A DNA stretch of 64,000 nt from Polytrichum commune (Eukaryota; Streptophyta; Polytrichopsida; Polytrichales; Polytrichaceae). Positions 60,249 through 64,000 of the stretch are shown in pieces (within the stretch, counting starts at the first letter, position 1; every line of letters begins with the position of its first letter). The DNA lies in NCBI GenBank assembly GCA_950295325.1, contig OX485807.1:10629001-10693000 (forward strand). The letters run 5' to 3'. Position numbers and translations under genes: made by a program. Below the pieces are notes generated by a model. The model worked only from the letters and a program-made list of their open reading frames with translations. It was not told where the DNA came from and searched no databases.

Positions 60249-60689
60249 AATACTACATGGTGTGCCATTGTGTGTGATATATTATGCCTCAATTGTATAT
60301 CGATTTTCACATGCTCCCCCCTCCCCCTGTGAGGCCAAACCCCCCACCCTTAAGCGTCCGTAGTCCGAGTAGTGGGTTTGGGCTCACATTCCTCCGCGGT
60401 ATTGGATTTGGACTTGGATGAGTCCATAGTGCAAGGTTCACCCTTCAAGTGGTCTTGGATTTAACTTTGGTCTTTGTTTCCTTTGTCTTGCCATCGCGAG
60501 AGTGCTCCACATTCTCCATTAATTTGTGCACGTGGTTTATTTTTAAAGAGAGGATGCAAGTGTTAAAAAAAACACTATTCTCTATAGTCAATCTCAAATA
60601 CATTTACTTGTGAAAGCCACCATAACACTAACTAGCATAATGTAACTAACTACTTGTCTATGAGCTAATTAGGTAGGCTATCTACTAAG
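60249..60689. other. Intergenic
   Basis: 3' flank of the FCP1-like exon. No gene seen. Confidence 0.45.
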
Positions 60690-61215
60690 CTCCTTCATGA
60701 ACCCATCTCTTTACTTTCTAATTACATAAACCTAGCTCCTTCATAAACCCAGCTCCTTCATAAACCCAGCTCCTTCATAAACCCAGCTTCTTAGCTTCTA
60801 ACTAAACAAACCCAGCTCCTTCATAAACCCAGCTCCTTCATGAACCCAGCTCCTTAGCTTCTAACTAAACAAACCCAGGTCCTTCATGAACCCAGCTTCT
60901 TAGCTTCTAACTAAACAAACCCAGCTCCTTCATAAACCCAGCTCCTTCATGAACCCAGCTTCTTAGCTTCTAACTAAACAAACCCAGCTCCTTCATAAAC
61001 CCAGCTCCTTCATGAACCCAGCTTCTTAGCTTCTAACTAAACAAACCCAGCTCCTTCATAAACCCAGCTCCTTCATGAACCCAGCTTCTTAGCTTCTAAC
61101 TAAACAAACCCAGCTCCTTCATAAACCCAGCTCCTTCATGAACCCAGCTTCTTAGCTTCTAACTAAACAAACCCAGCTCCTTCATAAACCCAGCTCCTTC
61201 ATGAACCCACAACTT
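60690..61215 (+). repeat. 63-bp tandem repeat, about 6-7 copies
   Basis: Each 63-bp unit is composite: two 17-bp forms of ACCCAGCTCCTTCATAA, then a 29-bp block ACCCAGCTTCTTAGCTTCTA plus actaaacaa. Early units vary and the later four are nearly identical, suggesting recent expansion. The frame shows no meaningful coding. Confidence 0.9.
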
Positions 61216-62415
61216 TGTAGTTGTAATCCCCAACTACCTCACTAATTATTCAAGCCCTTAACTAATCTTCCTACCTAATTTCCCTAATTCTACTAACAAC
61301 CCCTTTCTAATCACACAATTCTTCTCTAATCCTAAAATCCTAAAATCCTAGAGAGGAGAGGGGGAGAGAGAATTTCCTAACTTCACTAAGACTAACTAAT
61401 CCACACAAGTATATTTTTGCACTCATCACAACATCAAGTGCTCAACTCTTAAACATGGAACTTGCAACCACGTGTATTCAAAACATGAACTTAAAGTACC
61501 ACAAATTGGAATTATGAATTAACTTTAAAATCCTTCACGTCAACACTAATTCTACCAAGAGGTCAAGCCCTCTTCAAGGCTAACAAGCCTTGGCTCTCAA
61601 ACTAAAAACTAAGCACACACATGTGCTCCAATATGGCTTCCCACACCCACACTTATAACTCGTGGGGTGCCTTGGAGCACAAAGGAAAGAGAGGATGAGT
61701 GAGGGAAGAATGAGGGATTATATAGTAAGCTTGAGGGGGTGAGCACCCTCAAGGCTCACGATAAGCCCTTGAGATTTCCTCCTACTTAGTAGGCGCCAAT
61801 CCTATCTTCTAAGCCTTCCTCCCTCAAATGATCAACAAGGATCCTAATTCGAACATTTAACTAGCCTTGGCTTTCTACCTACCACACTTTACCAAACTTG
61901 GGATGCTTCAACCCAAACTTAGCCTCCTTCGCTTTCCGCCGCCATAACTTTCTCCCCTTACTTTCCCAAATCGTCGCTCACCACTTAATTCAAACCACGA
62001 TGCTTAACTCGTGATTTGATTGGTGCTTTGAGAATTTGTTTATCCTCCACCTTGCATTCTTCCTTGGGCCTTCCCCATTAAGTGGCCATGATGAGGTGGT
62101 CCACTTGTGCGCTCCATGTGATCCTCCATTCATCCCAATTCGAATGCACTTGCCTCTTGAGTCACTTTGGTTGTCTCCATCCATTTGTACTAGCCTACTC
62201 ACTAACTACTCAATCCAAGTTCTCCTTACCTATCCTCATTCACTCAAATCCTTCCGAAGGTAAAAACACAATAACAACTCACATCCTAACATGGTACTTC
62301 TAAGACTAACATTTCACTCTTTTTATATTTTTGTGAAGTAACATGCTACTTCAAAGTGCATCAACTAACGTTTCAAGGGTCTAAGACTAAATGTGGGCAC
62401 CCTTTTGGGCTCACA
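61216..62415. other. LTR-like stretch ending at a primer-site-like sequence
   Basis: Contains a TATA-like TTATATAG near 61719 (plus strand). It ends GGGCTCACA at about 62415, followed by taat and TGGCGACCATCGGGGG. An LTR ending in CA followed a few bases later by TGG is the usual start of an LTR retrotransposon body (primer binding site). The neighbouring pol gene reads the opposite way, so this LTR may belong to another nested copy. Only one LTR is visible. Confidence 0.35.
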
Positions 62416-62476
62416 TAATTGGCGACCATCGGGGGATGAATCCAAACATCTCTTGCTCCAAGGGTAAGTTGCCTAG

Positions 62477-64000
62477 TCAAGCTCGGTACTCCTTACATCT
62501 ACTTCCCGATGTACGGGTAGGAAAGAGCTCACCATTCAACGTTTCCAATTGAATTGAATTATTAGGAAAGACCTCATAGACAAGGTAAGGTCCTAACCAT
62601 ACCGCATTGAATTTCGCCGGAAATTCAAGCTTTCGTGCGTCTTGAATCATGACCATCATTCCCGGTGTTAGGGCCCTTCTCTTATGTCGTTTGTCGAAAG
62701 TAATCTTTCTCCTTCTTTGGATTGCCTCAATATGTTGAGCCGCCATTCTCCTCCCTTCGTCAAGTGCTTCCAAATCGGTTAGTCGATTTCGTAAGGATTG
62801 ACTTTCGGTAAGTCTCGTACTCACGGCCACCCTAAGTGACTCGACTTCATATTCGATTGGTAGTGTCGCTTCAAGACCATAGACTAAGGAAAATGGTGTA
62901 GCACGCGTAGTTACCTTATAGGTTGTACGGTATGCCCAAAGTGCCGCCGTTAGTTTCGTATCCCAATCCCGCTTCGAGTCTATAACCGTCTTGCGTAGTA
63001 TACTCACCAAAATTCCGTTAACCCTTTCCGTTTGTCCATTGGTTTGTGGGTGGTAGGGAGTAGTCTTCCGGTGATCAATTTTAAATTTCTCTGTCATCTC
63101 TCGAATCAAGTCATTCAAAAAGTGAGTACCCCTATCGCTTACTAGGATCTTCGGCACCCCGAACCGCGAAATTATGTTTTCGTACATAAATGTTGCCGCG
63201 TGTTCCGCCGTGTCGGTCTTCACCGCTTTGGCTTCCGCCCACTTGGTGAGGTACTCGGTTGCCACCACAATATATTTCATTCCTTTTGAAGATTGGAGAT
63301 GGACCTCACCCACATAGTCGATGCCCCATTTTTCGAAAGGAATTAAGGGTAATGATACATGTAAAGGCATCTCCATTCTAAGGTCGTTTCGGGCATACCG
63401 TTGGCAAGCGTCGCATTTCCTTACATAGTCATGGGCGTCCTTAAATAGTGTAGGCCAAAAGTAGCCCGCTCTAAGTACTTTTTGCCCGGTGAGTTGACCT
63501 GAGAAGTGACCGCCGCAAGCGCTATCGTGGCAAGCGATTAAAATCGCTTCAACCTCCGTTTTTGACACGCATCATCGTAAAATACCATCGGACCCCCTTC
63601 TAAACAACCTATGGCCCACTACAACAAATTGCCTACTATTTACCCTCACCTTCCTTCTCTCTTCTTTTGTCCACTCTTTGGACAACTTGTGGGTTGTTAG
63701 AAATTCCACTATGCCCGCATACCACTCCGGTGTAGAAGTGACCACAAAGAGGCTATCATCTACTAACATATCATTTACCGGATTTTTTCCTATCTCCTCC
63801 GACAACCTAGACAAGTGGTCCGCTTGTAAATGCATACGACCCGGTTTATATTCCACCGTGTAGTCGAATTCTTCTAATAACAAAACCCACCTAGCTAACC
63901 TACCACTTAACTCCGCCTTGTTAATTAGATACTTGATAGCCATGTGGTCAACAAAAAATACAACCGGGTTGCACATGAGGTAATGCCTAAACTTTTTAAC
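62477..64000 (-). pseudogene. Ty3/gypsy pol fragment (RNase H, integrase), one in-frame stop
   Basis: A retrotransposon polyprotein read on the minus strand, entering from beyond the right edge. 63976-63800: RNase H end (FFVDHMAIKYLINKAELSGR, YKPGRMHLQADHLSRL). Then an H2C2 integrase zinc finger (CHDSACGGHFSGQ, VRKCDACQ) and the integrase core with D (WGIDYVGEVH), D (ILVSDRGTHF) and E (PQTNGQTERVNG), all present. The chromodomain is not evident. The frame ends TGA at 62477. A single TGA at 63572-63574 interrupts the frame between RGSDGILR and CVSKTEVEAI with no shift. It could be a CGA-to-TGA change. Order RNase H-integrase is that of the Ty3/gypsy group. Confidence 0.85.

Overview
The window is nuclear DNA of a land plant. 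It has plastid-targeted and wall-directed plant enzymes, GT-AG introns, many MITE-type elements and a Ty3/gypsy pol gene. The mix of gene families (a DUF7869-type protein, a SET-like fragment, an FCP1-like protein with a DxNG motif) suggests a seed-free lineage such as a fern, lycophyte or bryophyte. That placement is inference; nothing in the window fixes the species. The window is gene-poor.

Layout. 1-8.6 kb holds repeats only: a hAT-type MITE, a 520-bp foldback, a second hAT-type MITE and a degenerate repeat family. 8.6-12.7 kb is a complete seven-exon beta-carotene 3-hydroxylase gene. 12.7-30 kb is repeats and gene debris: a duplicated flank, a LINE ORF1 relic, a SET-like relic, a Harbinger-like MITE, a pogo-like element and possible LRR remnants. 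31.0-32.7 kb is an intronless gene for a 582-residue multi-pass membrane protein of unknown function. 33.6-35.8 kb (minus) is a five-exon gene for a tail-anchored protein with one apparent frameshift. 36.9-38.8 kb is an inverted-repeat element with two further elements nested in it. 39.7-40.7 kb is a GH17 beta-1,3-glucanase. 41.2-42.4 kb is a second copy of a 26.7-kb repeat, carrying a fresh-looking MITE insertion. 42.4-43.0 kb is a foldback and 43.6-44.5 kb a decayed Myb/SANT-like gene.

The most unusual part is 45-60 kb. A minus-strand two-exon gene for a 983-residue DUF7869-type, transposase-like protein lies divergent to a plus-strand multi-exon gene with a ParB/sulfiredoxin-like domain. 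An FCP1-like HAD domain follows the second gene. About 31 copies of a 22-bp inverted repeat (arm GTTTGGGTCG, 2-nt spacer, reverse-complement arm) lie upstream of both genes, inside introns of the second, twice inside its coding sequence and just after it. I saw none elsewhere in the window. The arms are conserved while the spacer varies (AC, GT, AT, CT, AA, GG). This looks like a multi-site recognition element for a dimeric DNA-binding protein, and the whole block may be one undescribed composite mobile or selfish element. The ParB-like gene now carries a stop codon and a frameshift.

60.2-64 kb has a 63-bp tandem repeat, an LTR-like stretch and a minus-strand Ty3/gypsy pol fragment that runs off the right edge.
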